Shown in pieces: positions 14,101 to 24,368 of a stretch of 64,000 nt of DNA (position 1 is its first letter; each line of letters begins with the position of its first letter). The notes below the pieces were generated by a model, which worked only from the letters and a program-made list of their open reading frames with translations, was not told the origin of the DNA and ran no database searches. A program made the position numbers and the translations under genes. This DNA comes from Hymenopellis radicata (Eukaryota > Basidiomycota > Agaricomycetes > Agaricales > Physalacriaceae). The stretch covers positions 62,001 to 126,000 of the forward strand of contig JADNRX010000060.1 in assembly GCA_015501595.1 (NCBI GenBank), in the 5' to 3' direction.

Positions 14101-17100
14101 AACAATTACAATCCATTTACGACGAACATGGGCACTCTCAGGTATTCTAATGGGAAGACACTGGTAAACCGACAGGTGATGAAACTTCCGCCTACTCTTT
14201 AGTATGCAGACATGTCCTCGGAACGGCCTAGCCTAGAGCTTGAGTATTCTCCGGTGGCGGACAATGCATGATGTACTACTGCTATATGACGCGCCGCGGG
14301 AGAAGCAAAATGGAGGGACTTGGCAGGATGGCGTCAGGAGAGGATCTATATCGAAGCCGTTAGAGAGCTCAGGCTTTCAGGGCGCGGGCTACGAGAAATT
14401 GGCACTCTAAACCCAACATGGCAACTGGCGACTCAAAATATCGGATATGGAACTTCGTGGGCGACGATCAGCTTTTTAAAGCAGTGAGGTGAGGTATAAC
14501 GGACATGGGCAGCTATCAGACTCTGATTCCGCACATTCTGAAGGAGCTTGGCCGCTGCGATAAACACGAATAGCGCCGGATGGTCGACGACAAGTCGACG
14601 ATGATTACGGAGGGAAAGGTTAAGTGCTAGAAGTTTGATGGATGGTACATCTCCTGAGTCCAATGCTGGGTTGATGGTATAACATTAGCAATAGTGAAGT
14701 ACTATCTGGAGATGATCTCGTCCACCTTCGCAATACCAGACGAAGCGTAATCTCATTGAGACCTTCTTGCCAACCTTGGAGCATCTGGAGTGCTTGATAC
14801 GCATGGCCGAGAGATATCGACCTTCATGTAAGTACACATGCGTGATACCGATTGACAGCTATCCTCCGTCTCCAAGTCGGCATGGAGTGGCTGATAATTC
14901 ATGTAGAATGCGAGCCATAGTTGACAATGGCACGCCACTCTAATCTGCTATTCGAAAAGGGTCTAAGGACGTCGCTTATCGCCAGAGATTTCTGAATACA
15001 ATGAAGTTGGCGTTGCGATCATTTACGTGGGAAACTGTCGGGGACTTCGGCTTAAGGCCTAGGCGCCTAGGCCCCAAATGTTTGAAAGAAAGTGTCTGTC
15101 AGAAACAAACCGTCATGACCTCAAGAGCGCGTACTTGACGCGCCATCATCGTGTTGGAAGCGCCAGCGATTGGCAGGGAGGTGATATCTAATCTGCAATT
15201 TACTCTCAGGACAGAAAGATGCTACACTTTGGGCTACCTGACGCGAAGCTGGAAATAATGCCGCAGGGTTTCCTGCCAAGTTAGGCGAGCCAAGTCTGCT
15301 TGCTGTTATTCTCTTATCGTGTATCTCCAGCACTTTCGGGTCTGCGTCTGCACAAACTGGCCTTACGTACCAAAACGACGAAGTACTACTCCACGTCCTT
15401 CCGATCTGGTCTAGCACCAACTACGCTAACGGCCTGCTTCTTGCGCACAGTCAGACGGCCATAACAACTCGGCGACTCATTCTATGCACTTCTACCTGAC
15501 TGTTTCTACCGCTTGTCAATCAGGTATGAGCTCGCTGCTTTGGGATCCCAACTCAACGAAACATCCGCCATCATCATTAAGAAAGATGAGATTTCATCGG
15601 AAAAGCCCAGTGAGTGCGACGAGCTAACGCAGACAAGGGACCAAATATTATGAGCCCGCGGGAGAAGAAGCATAAAGAGGATGAAGAAATTCAAAAGAGC
15701 TATGACGGATGAAAAATCGATCCATCGCGACCTTCAGTTGTCTTGAGGCACGCTTGAAGGATAGAGAGTCCGGACCGCCAGCTCAGAAAGGCAACTCGTG
15801 TCATGCTAGTAGCTTTCATGAGGGCAGAGAGTGACAGTTTGTCCAAAGAAGCGTATCGGTGGGTGTGTTCCCGAGGCATTTTATCTGCGCTAACCCGTCA
15901 TGGAGGGGCGAGGCGCGCAAAGCCCGAACACGTCAATGACCGGATCGGAGCTCAAGCTCGTTTCTGATAATGACAGAAGACACACCGACGTGTGCAGTGA
16001 ATAATTAACGATGATCCCGGAGGGTAGCTTGAGACTGCCAGGGCGCCAGAAGCTAAGTATCGGAACGGGAATGAAGAGGTAAGTTTCGAGCCTCGCATGT
16101 GTATCTTGTGGTTGTTTGCCATGCCTCGTAGGTGACGGTTATTAATTTTCGAGCAGAAGATTCAATGAATGTCCAGTAGTATGCATCGAATAGGGATCAT
16201 CGTCTGCGAGACCACGGTGATTGTACACGGAAATGAGGCCTCGAGGTCTCGACTTACATAGTAAGTCTATTCAATCTCCACCGCCGTCAGGGGATGGGAT
16301 GGATGAGCCCAGAAGATAGCAATTCATTTCTGTTCCAGAATCAGTTTACTGTAGCTCACATGGAGCAACAGCTACTCCCGGATGCGGACACTCCGTGTTA
16401 CCCAGCGATTTGGAGTGGCGTGGCGTTATCAATGACACCGTTAGTGATTAACTGAGAAAGGCAAGGCACCCTCTCAAATCGTGGCATTCGGCCTTATGAT
16501 ATCTATTTCTTGCAGATATCTGCACTCGTGAGCATTCCTTGAAACAGTACCATGTTTCTGTTCCATTCGATCCAAAATCCAAGTGGATCTACATCACAGC
16601 TGACAGTCTCTACTAGTTGCGACGTGCGAGACGAGCTGACAGCGTGCATGTGCAGTTACGAGTCGTCAGAAGGCCGTTAGAGGCACTGATTGGTAGCTAT
16701 GGTCCCGATTCGGCTTCCAGAGAATCCTACGAAGAAACGACGCATTTGTTACTACGCTGTACTTACTCGACGTATTGGGAAGGCTTCTTCAGCGCTTCGC
16801 CGACTCCAACCGAACGTCTACTGTATGTCTCGACAAGAACCACTGCGCCGACGACCTAGACTCCTGACCCTTCCATTCATGCTTGGTGACGTAGCTGACT
16901 GCTCGAAGTTGGGAGACTCGGAGGCCATTGCAAGACGATTTAATTTACTCCCTTGGAACTAAGTATGTGGACATTGGGTTCGTCCCGGTGTATCGTGATA
17001 TCTAGCGGCGATTCAGCGCACTGCGTGCCCGATGAGACCGCTTATTCTGATGAGAGCTTGGAACACACTACGTCTCTTGTCTCCCTAACATCTGAATCTG

Positions 17101-20100
17101 ACGCTCGCTTCAAGACCGACCTAGTATCCGGGCTACCTTTGAGATAAATCAGCTGCAACTTATCCTACTCCTCTCCAGACCCAACTTCGTGGATCCGAGC
17201 ACTACTAGGTTCTCCCACTTGCTCAAAGCGACATCTCTCGAAGACTTGACACATAACTCCCTTATTTGCTCATTGTTCCACCCATCGCGGTGGTACGTGT
17301 TCCTCGAATTGCCTGTCTATCAGCCCTACGGCGGGGGCAGAATCGTTACCTATCCCATGTTTTTCTCAGGCTCAGTTCGTCTTCCTCGGACCAGGGCGCG
17401 CATAACACAAGCTCCGCCGCTATTTTTGCCAGCCTTTCTCTCATGTAAACGCAACGCATGTCGTGAAACAGATTTCGTTTATTATTTTCCAAGAAAGACA
17501 ACTTGGAAGTCGTACTCTACAACATATTCTTTTGTCTCCCGTTGTTTCAGAGACCTCCTTGGAGCTGTGTTCGTGACGGCTGTCATCAGTGAGGCTTGCG
17601 CTCCAGCCCGACCGACTCCCACCAGTCCTTCTCCCGCGGCGCCTCATCTGAATGGCACGACACAGCACCCTCAAACTGCACTTGCTCGCATCAAGGGGAC
17701 TGATGGAGGCTCTGGCTACTGTGAGAGTCCCCCAATCTCCAAATTCCACCCTCCACGACCATCCTGTAGCGCGCCGTCCCAGATAATCCCCCGACATCGT
17801 GGTGAATACTTAATCGGTACAGTACCTTAATACAAATCTTCTCGATCTCCCGCCCCTCCCGCTTCTGATTATCTTATCTCGTTGGCAAGCCTCCTTCTCC
17901 CGCGGCGCCTCATACCCGTAACATCCTCCCAGTGGCGGCGACATTTCCGTCAAAGTTCGCATTCTTGTTTGGCGTTCAACTGACTTTGAACTTTGCCATC
18001 TGATCCCCGCGCTGTCTCGGCGAATACGTATGTGGCCGATTCCGGCAGGGACGTTCGCTTGTGCCACTATGACATTCCTGGAAACGGAAAGTTTAACGCT
18101 GATGATGTGGTGGGATGGAAACAAGAAGACATGCCATCGGTGCTATAGTGTGTACGTATGCAGACCTAGAACGTTTCCAGTTTTTCATCACACCTTTCAG
18201 TTCTATGAGCTCCGACTGAGCATTGAATGTCAGTGCATCAAGGCATCAATCAGACAGGCACGAAGTCTCGTACTTGATTCTCTGTTTCCTCGATCGGGGA
18301 ATTCCCATAGCACGCCGTGCTTCTTCTGACTTCTGCAGACCGGTTACTAACAGCATTTATATCTTGAGTGATGTTCCCAACATCCTTCTCATTCAGTAAA
18401 AGTTTCACGATGGACAGTTGGAGTGTGCTTAGGCACCAAGTCTATGTCGAGAATCTGATGCTGGTGAAGCGATCCTCTGGTGATTCGCGTTCACAGGATC
18501 ACTGTGGAAGGTAGCTTACTCGTTCTGGTAGGGGGGGGGTCTGGTCACCGGCGAGCGAGGTAAGTCTACATGACTCCAAGGCTGACGCGTGCGAATAATA
18601 AACGCTAAGCCTTAGAAACCGAAGCCTAAATCTCAGGGCCTGTCTCCTTGTTTATGTTCTGAGCTTGTGTTCTCGGGTAGCCTGTAGCGCGTACTATGTA
18701 ATCGTGTAGTTTTCAATGATGTCGTATTCGCCGTTCAGCTACTTCACTCGTTCTCCGCGGCCTCGTTCTATTCATAGGAATATGACAACTCATTGTAAAC
18801 AGAGTATGGAGGTGGCGTATCGACATGCAAATCAATCTCCGTCGACTGTACATCACGTAGGCCTGGAACCAATTCAAATGTATCCAACAGCAGTATCAAA
18901 GAGAGAAAGCCGATCACGACTTGCTGGAGAACACCGAAAACGAAAAAGAGGAAGTTTATACTGCTAATCAAGTCGTGCGTTGAAAGCGTAAAGATGGATA
19001 TCAATGGAATCATAACAGGAGAAGCCTGGCAGTACATGGTCCCATGATTATTGAATGGTCTGCACTATTATGTGCAATACTTATTTGCCAGATGTGGCGT
19101 AGAACAAAATGATAAATAATACCAGGAGCACAGCAGACAAAGCTCCGTCGCCAGAAAAATTAGATGATGGCGAGGCCAAAAATGAACGGTCGAGGAATGC
19201 GGAGATACATAGGCTACACTAGACCGTCCGAAGAAATGCAGAAACAGAACCATGTGTTTTCGGCTGTGAAAGCAATGCGAAGAGAGGAACCACACGGCAC
19301 GCGAGTACGAGAACAGAGATAGAGGGGGTCGACTCGTCATCTGAGGCACCATGAGGAGAGATGGATGATTGGTGTGATGAATGAAGTCAGGTTACACGTA
19401 CATAGTGTGACAGATTTAGTTTCGTGTTGGAGCTAGCAGCCCGAAATGAGATCGGCGTAGGGCTTGCAAGGTCGACAGACAGACACAGGGATGGCGTGGT
19501 AACGGTAGATCGGGTCCTGAGCTCATCTCCCGGCGCCAAACGACACCCGATGCAAATCAAGAAAATGCCTGGGACAAAAGTGAATCAGGAAAGACAGAAA
19601 GTTTTTTGCATCTAGAAACATAACAGTCACAGCGCCTCGTTCTGGCCGGAATGATGAACAAAGCTAAAATGTACAGACACAAGGAGAGGGTGCTGCTCCC
19701 GCGAAGCACGTATCCTTACTTGCCTTACTCATACCCCACTAACCGCATCGGACGATGTCTGAATCTTGAGCAGTCTTCTCTCTCAGCTCAATTTTGCGTC
19801 CACGAGCCTCCCGGAGCGCAGATCGCCTGTCAGACCACCTCGAGGAATCCAGCTCTTAATTATGAGGCGTGATCCGTTAGCGACCCGAGGACCCGAAAAA
19901 AAATTGCCTCGGACTCCGACGTTGAGAAAAGGAAATGGATAGATGTGACGGGAAAGGAAAGGTGACGGTGCTCTAAATCGAATCGAGATGTTCTTGTTTT
20001 AGTTTTCGGTTCTCGAAACTCGTCCAAGCACAAGGTTTGGGTGTGACGGAAACGGTATGTAATGGAGACGCAGCCCAGCCGTGATATCTATATGTACGAG

Positions 20101-20242
20101 GCGTTTGTCTGTCTTCCGTTCCCGTTTGTTGTCTGCTTGTCTTGACAGCTCGTCGTCCTCGCCGTGTTCACTGTCCAAGACAGCGCTGCACAATCTGTAT
20201 CCATTCCACTCCCTCCGTCTTGCCGTCGTCCCGTACTTGGCT
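11124..20242. other. Gene-poor stretch of about 9 kb
   Basis: Both strands were read. Open frames are short, overlap one another and show no recognisable domain, consistent splice pattern or transposon protein motif. Small structures seen: a perfect 7 bp hairpin GGGACCC/GGGTCCC at about 11700-11725; a direct repeat of 21 bp beginning CCTTCTCCCGCGG at 17627-17647 and 17893-17913; a run of nine or so G near 18530. A possible small membrane protein is listed separately. The stretch may be old decayed transposon or pseudogene sequence, or long non-coding DNA; nothing seen decides between these. Confidence 0.45.
18767..19037 (-). CDS. Possible small membrane protein with C-terminal PPPY motif (hypothetical)
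   Basis: An 89-codon frame starting at 19037 (MYCQASPVMIPLISIF) contains two hydrophobic stretches, including FLFFVFGVLQQVVIGF and LSLILLLDTF, and ends with HVDTPPPYSVYNEL. A PPPY motif can bind WW domains such as those of Rsp5-type ubiquitin ligases, so the tail looks like a protein end and not noise. An upstream exon may exist around 19100-19160, where another hydrophobic frame (ALSAVLLVLFIILFYATSGK) is seen. No family was recognised and no splice junction was proven. This could be chance. Confidence 0.25.
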
Positions 20243-22473
20243 ATGTCGTCGGTCGCTGCGTCACCTTCAGCTCCCCGCTCCCCGACTCTGCAAGTCCGCA
20301 CGCTGAAACCGATGGAGGAGCGGCGCCACATGCAGCCAACAGAATGCTCTGAGCGAGAACCCAGCCGAGCGCCAGTTCCGCAGCTACGACATGTTGAAGG
20401 CAGTCGGTCGCCTCGGGAGAATCCGACTCAACAAGAAGCGGATTACCGATCGCCTCCACGAGAGCATCGATCACCCCGAATCGAGCGTCGGGATCCTCCG
20501 CGCCCGACGCAGGACGAGGCGGGACCACATCAGGACGCTCTCCAAACTGATTCTCCCCGGCAAGAGCGCCATTCTCATGAACCGCACAGACCCGACCCAC
20601 CTCAGGCTAGCGCAGACTCCTCTCGCAAGGGTATGGAGTCGCCACGAACGGAGCCACTTCGACGCGCATCCCCACCGATCACGATCAAACGTTCCGCGTC
20701 GTCCTCGCCGAGACCGCTGCTCAAGCGCAAATACGAGGATGGCAAGTTTCACTACCCATGACTACCTGATCCTATCACTGACACTAAATGTAGATCCAAT
20801 GGCAGCTATCGACGCTCTCCGTGAGCGGTCCAATTCTGAGTACGAAGCAGGACAAATAACCTGCGAGCATTGTGGCGTAACCATTACCATACGCAACGAA
20901 GGAACCGGTAATTTCACCATCGAACATTGGGAAGCTCATCGTAGTGTCTGGTAGGTCTCCGAACCATGGTAGATGCGCAAGATCAGGCTAACAATATTGG
21001 ACAGTCCTCCGCCGCCATCGCTGGCCTCAGCACCGCCGACTAAACGACGTCGAGCAAAGCGTACAGAGGAAGAGCGTATCACGTACCTCAACACCGATCC
21101 TTATGTGGCGCAGTTTGAGGCCTACCGCGTTTTGTGCAAGAGCTGCGATAAATGGATCCGACTCCGGCCCAATTCAACTTACTGTAGCATTCCATGGGAT
21201 GCCCACAGGAAGAGCTGCCTGGCCAAGAAAATGTGTGTTCGTCGTCTGACATGACAACAATCATTTTAACTTTCATTCGTATAGCGCGAATAAAAACACC
21301 TACGCTCTTGAGCAGAGGAATAAATCATTGGAGAAAGATCCCGACGCTCGTAAATTCGACGCCGAACGCGTGCTCTGCGCAGTATGCGATACCTGGATAC
21401 AAGTTCCTGTGCCGGACGAGCGTCAGGTCTGGCAGGCACACAAGGCTGCGTGTCGTGCCAATGCTGGCAGTAGCTCAAGCAGTAGTGTGAGCGTTATCGC
21501 GGTCGCACAGTCTCAGTCACCTTCTTCTGCCGCGGGCGCGCATGCTCAAGGACATTCTCGTCCTGTGGCGTCTCCATCTCATGCGCCACCTCCTCATGTT
21601 CAATCCCTCTCGGCTCATCACTCCCACAACCATTCCGATTCAGGAGCACCCCCACCCCATTTCAACGAGTCGCGTCGTCGTAATGCTGAGCAGCGCGCTG
21701 CTACGCTCCGTGCAGATTCACTTATATTGCACGTAGAGCCGAACAGGGTCTTCTGCAGCCTCTGTCAGAAATGGGTCCAGTTGAGGCAAGACTCGAGTTA
21801 CTGTGCATATCCATGGCTCCAGCATCGCACAAAGTGTCTCGTGCGAAGGTATATCCTCTATTTTCGACGCATATATTCATGTTCTGACTGTGATCTCAGT
21901 CAGAAACGCGCGGCCAAGGAACGTGTTCATTCTGGCGAGCGGATGGAGAAGATCGAGATTGACGCCGAGTCCGAGGATGCGGAAGCAAGCTGGGACGAGG
22001 AAGAGCCTCAGGCTCCACCAATGTCGGCCCCGCCGCATTTACAGACGTCGCGCCATGTAAGCCATCATGCGCCGCCTCATAGGGACACGATGGCGGAGCG
22101 TTACAGTAACGGCCAGCATCATCCGTCGGGCAGCCATCCGATTCCTCCACCACGCCAGACTCTTGTTCAACCTTCAGACTCGTATCTTGATTTGGACGCG
22201 CCTTCTGCGCGTCTTACCCATCTTGCACTCTCCATCTCCCATTTGTTAGTCACGACATTCCGCGCTGGTATACCCATCGCTGCGCTGGTAACATTCATGA
22301 ATGCAAGCATGCCAGAAGATAGATGGGAGGAATACGATCTGCGAGAGGTTGCGAGAGGAGTCGGTATCATTGAGCGGGAAGGAGCACGGGGAGATGCACG
22401 CGACGAAGACGGCAGGCGCGGCGAAGCGCCACTGAGGATCGAGTTGGAGGGAGACATGGTTAGACCGCGGTGA
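20243..22473 (+). CDS. Protein with four C2HC zinc-binding modules and disordered linkers
   Basis: Five exons keep frame: 20243-20741, 20794-20950, 21005-21232, 21285-21848, 21900-22473, giving 673 residues. The first intron is GC-AG. After a Ser/Pro/Arg-rich disordered start, four related modules occur, each with C-x2-C, a variable 15-20 residue middle, and W-x2-H-x3..5-C. They are CEHC...HWEAHRSVC (about residues 190-219), CKSC...WDAHRKSC, CAVC...WQAHKAAC and CSLC...WLQHRTKC. The last Cys of module 1 is created across intron 2 (TG|T). Module spacing increases towards the C-terminus, with a His/Ser/Pro-rich linker between modules 3 and 4 and an acidic, then helical, C-terminal end. It is likely a nuclear DNA- or protein-binding factor. 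I do not recognise a named family. Confidence 0.8.
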
Positions 22474-23112
22474 ACACGAAGCCCGGTGCTTGTTCACACT
22501 ATGGAGGTGGAAGGACTTTCTTGCGCGCATCGACTTTCGTAGCCTACATGTATTACCAGTTAACCATTTTCTTGACAATTGTACGACTTTACTCACTGAC
22601 GCAATATAAACCACTGCTACGACGTTTGGGGATATCGCAGGCAGGACATATGCTCCAGCAGTGGTTTTATGTTGAGGACAGGAGTCACTTGGTCAGTGTT
22701 TTTGTTGGAGTTCTTTGCGGCAGTTCGGTCCGATTCTCCGAGCGCCGGGGATTTGACCCTTCCTTCGACTCGTCCTTCACGCCCAGTGCGCCCATAATTC
22801 CATACTGTCAGCCTAGAAACGGAACTTCAATTATCCTTCACAGTCATCCAACTGCGATTCACAGCACAGTGCCGATGTCTCCTCATAGGAAATCGAAAGC
22901 TCCTTGTTCAAACATTTTATAGTGCTGTGCCGAGCGCCGCCATCCTGATCCAAACCGCCTCGCTTCCCCTGGTATACAGCCAAGTCCTGACAGAAACATG
23001 GAATTTTTCCGTCGTCCGCCAGTATAAAAGCACAATCAGACAAGACGTGAACATCATCCTCCTTCTCATCCCAACGTCTTGATTGCTTTCACTGTTCCCT
23101 TACTTTTCTTGA
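22474..23112. other. Intergenic region, nothing recognised
   Basis: This lies between the zinc-module gene and the lectin relic. It holds the 3' UTR of the former; no coding signal or repeat was recognised. Confidence 0.4.
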
Positions 23113-23771
23113 ATGTTTTGCTCATCTTCCATGCTTGTCCTCGCTCTCTCCACCCTCGGCATGGTTTCTGCCACCCCGTTGCTTCTCGCTCGGGGACTTG
23201 CAAACCCACCTTTGACTCCTCCAAGGGAATGTCCATCCTCAACGGTCAGAGGGAGTGGGCTAGAGGCTACTCGTCTGGCTCCTCAGAGGAGGTCATATCT
23301 CGTCTCCGTATTACGAACCCGGACTATCCCGAGTTCATTTTTGAGGAGCGCCGGACAGGGAGGGATACACCATCAGGTTTGTGCTCTTTTCGGTTGATTG
23401 AGAGCAAATAGTATACTCAACCATGATTAGCGACTTTAACAACAAAGCTTCCGTTGTGTCCCACACCTCTAGTAGCCTCCTCGAGCTTGTTGCGCGCGAC
23501 GCAAAGGCTGGGTCCGCGTTTTGTTTCTCTCTAGGAAAACGCCCAACTTACTTGTACCACGTAGTTCCCAAATGTGGACCGTCGAGTGCAGCACCTGCGA
23601 TTCGCCCAACTACAGCACTGGCATTACGCCGGTCTTGGGTGCAAGATCATCAACGTGAACAACAGTTTCTGTGTTCAGACGGGGCCCAAGCTTGATGACC
23701 CCATGTACATTGCCACCTGCGGTAACGGGTTTGACCAGTTGTTTGATTTCTGGGTCCATGCCGACCAGTAG
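23113..23771 (+). pseudogene. Relic of a small secreted QxW/ricin-B-like basidiomycete lectin
   Basis: A signal peptide (MLVLALSTLGMVSATPLLLARG from about 23131) is followed, in a different frame, by TCKPTFDSSKGMSILNGQREW. That is the typical start of this secreted family (CxPxFxGxxVSI.NG.REW). A second part begins near 23432 with DFNNKASVVSHTSSS. MWTVECSTCDSPNYSTG follows in another frame, and CKIINVNNSFCVQTGP then ...GFDQLFDFWVHADQ in yet another. At least three one-base frame changes are needed to connect the pieces, and no intron pair explains them all. One intron at about 23376-23431 is plausible. The family's tail (SGLCVQ..., QLFDFW) is well kept, so decay is recent, or the sequence has indel errors. 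Sugar binding is only inferred. Confidence 0.55.
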
Positions 23772-23929
23772 TCGCCTTGCGGGAGTTGAGTTATGGTACA
23801 TGTCGCTGCATAGATTGATCCTCGGCGCATTTTGAATGGACTTTTTGCTTTCTTTTGATTACTGCCTTGGTTTCCGAATCGTTCTAAGTATTGAGGGGCA
23901 CAACTCAGAAGAAGTAAGTATATATCCCA

Positions 23930-24250
23930 CATTCACATTCAAACTCCGAGCAACCGCCTTCGTCCAGCACCTTCAATCCTCCCTTAAACACCGTATACAC
24001 CTTCCCACAACATTCATTTCATCTCCCCTTCCTGCCCCATGTTCACTGTCATCGTCCCTTAGCATTCACCGAGGTCTCCCTCCGAGTCGACAACACCTCT
24101 CACAATGTATACCCTGATCATGTCTATATCCAAATCAGTCGTCACCTTGCCCGGGAGTACGAGCAGATGCGGCCTCTCATCCTCGAGGGCAACGTGCTGC
24201 CCGATTGCCCAAGATATACACTACCTTTCGACTCCATGACCGCATCTTGG
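23930..24250 (-). pseudogene. Relic of the 3' end of an ABC-F ATPase gene
   Basis: The plus strand at 23962-24050 (GTCCAGCACCTTCAATCCTC and following) resembles 27500-27590. The segment at 24150-24230 (CGTCACCTTGCCCGGGAGTA) resembles 27720-27790. Both matches fall in the C-terminal half of the ABC-F gene at 27439-29767, in the same orientation. Substitutions and length changes are many and no open frame remains. The relic lies just beyond the 3' end of DUF6535 copy 2, so that gene is flanked by ABC-F sequence on both sides. Confidence 0.6.
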
Positions 24251-24368
24251 AGGAGAGAGTTCCTTCAGGAATCAGGACGATACGGCGCAACGTCGTACTT
24301 CGAGGTTTAGTTTTATGATTTCGTATCATCGGTTCTACTACACCAAAATCGTGAGACAGCAGGCTGGC

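Noticed and set aside
17189..17830. A 213-codon open frame in the gene-poor stretch.
   Set aside because: No domain, signal peptide or conserved-looking segment is evident; it overlaps equally long frames on the other strand and includes the 21 bp repeat.
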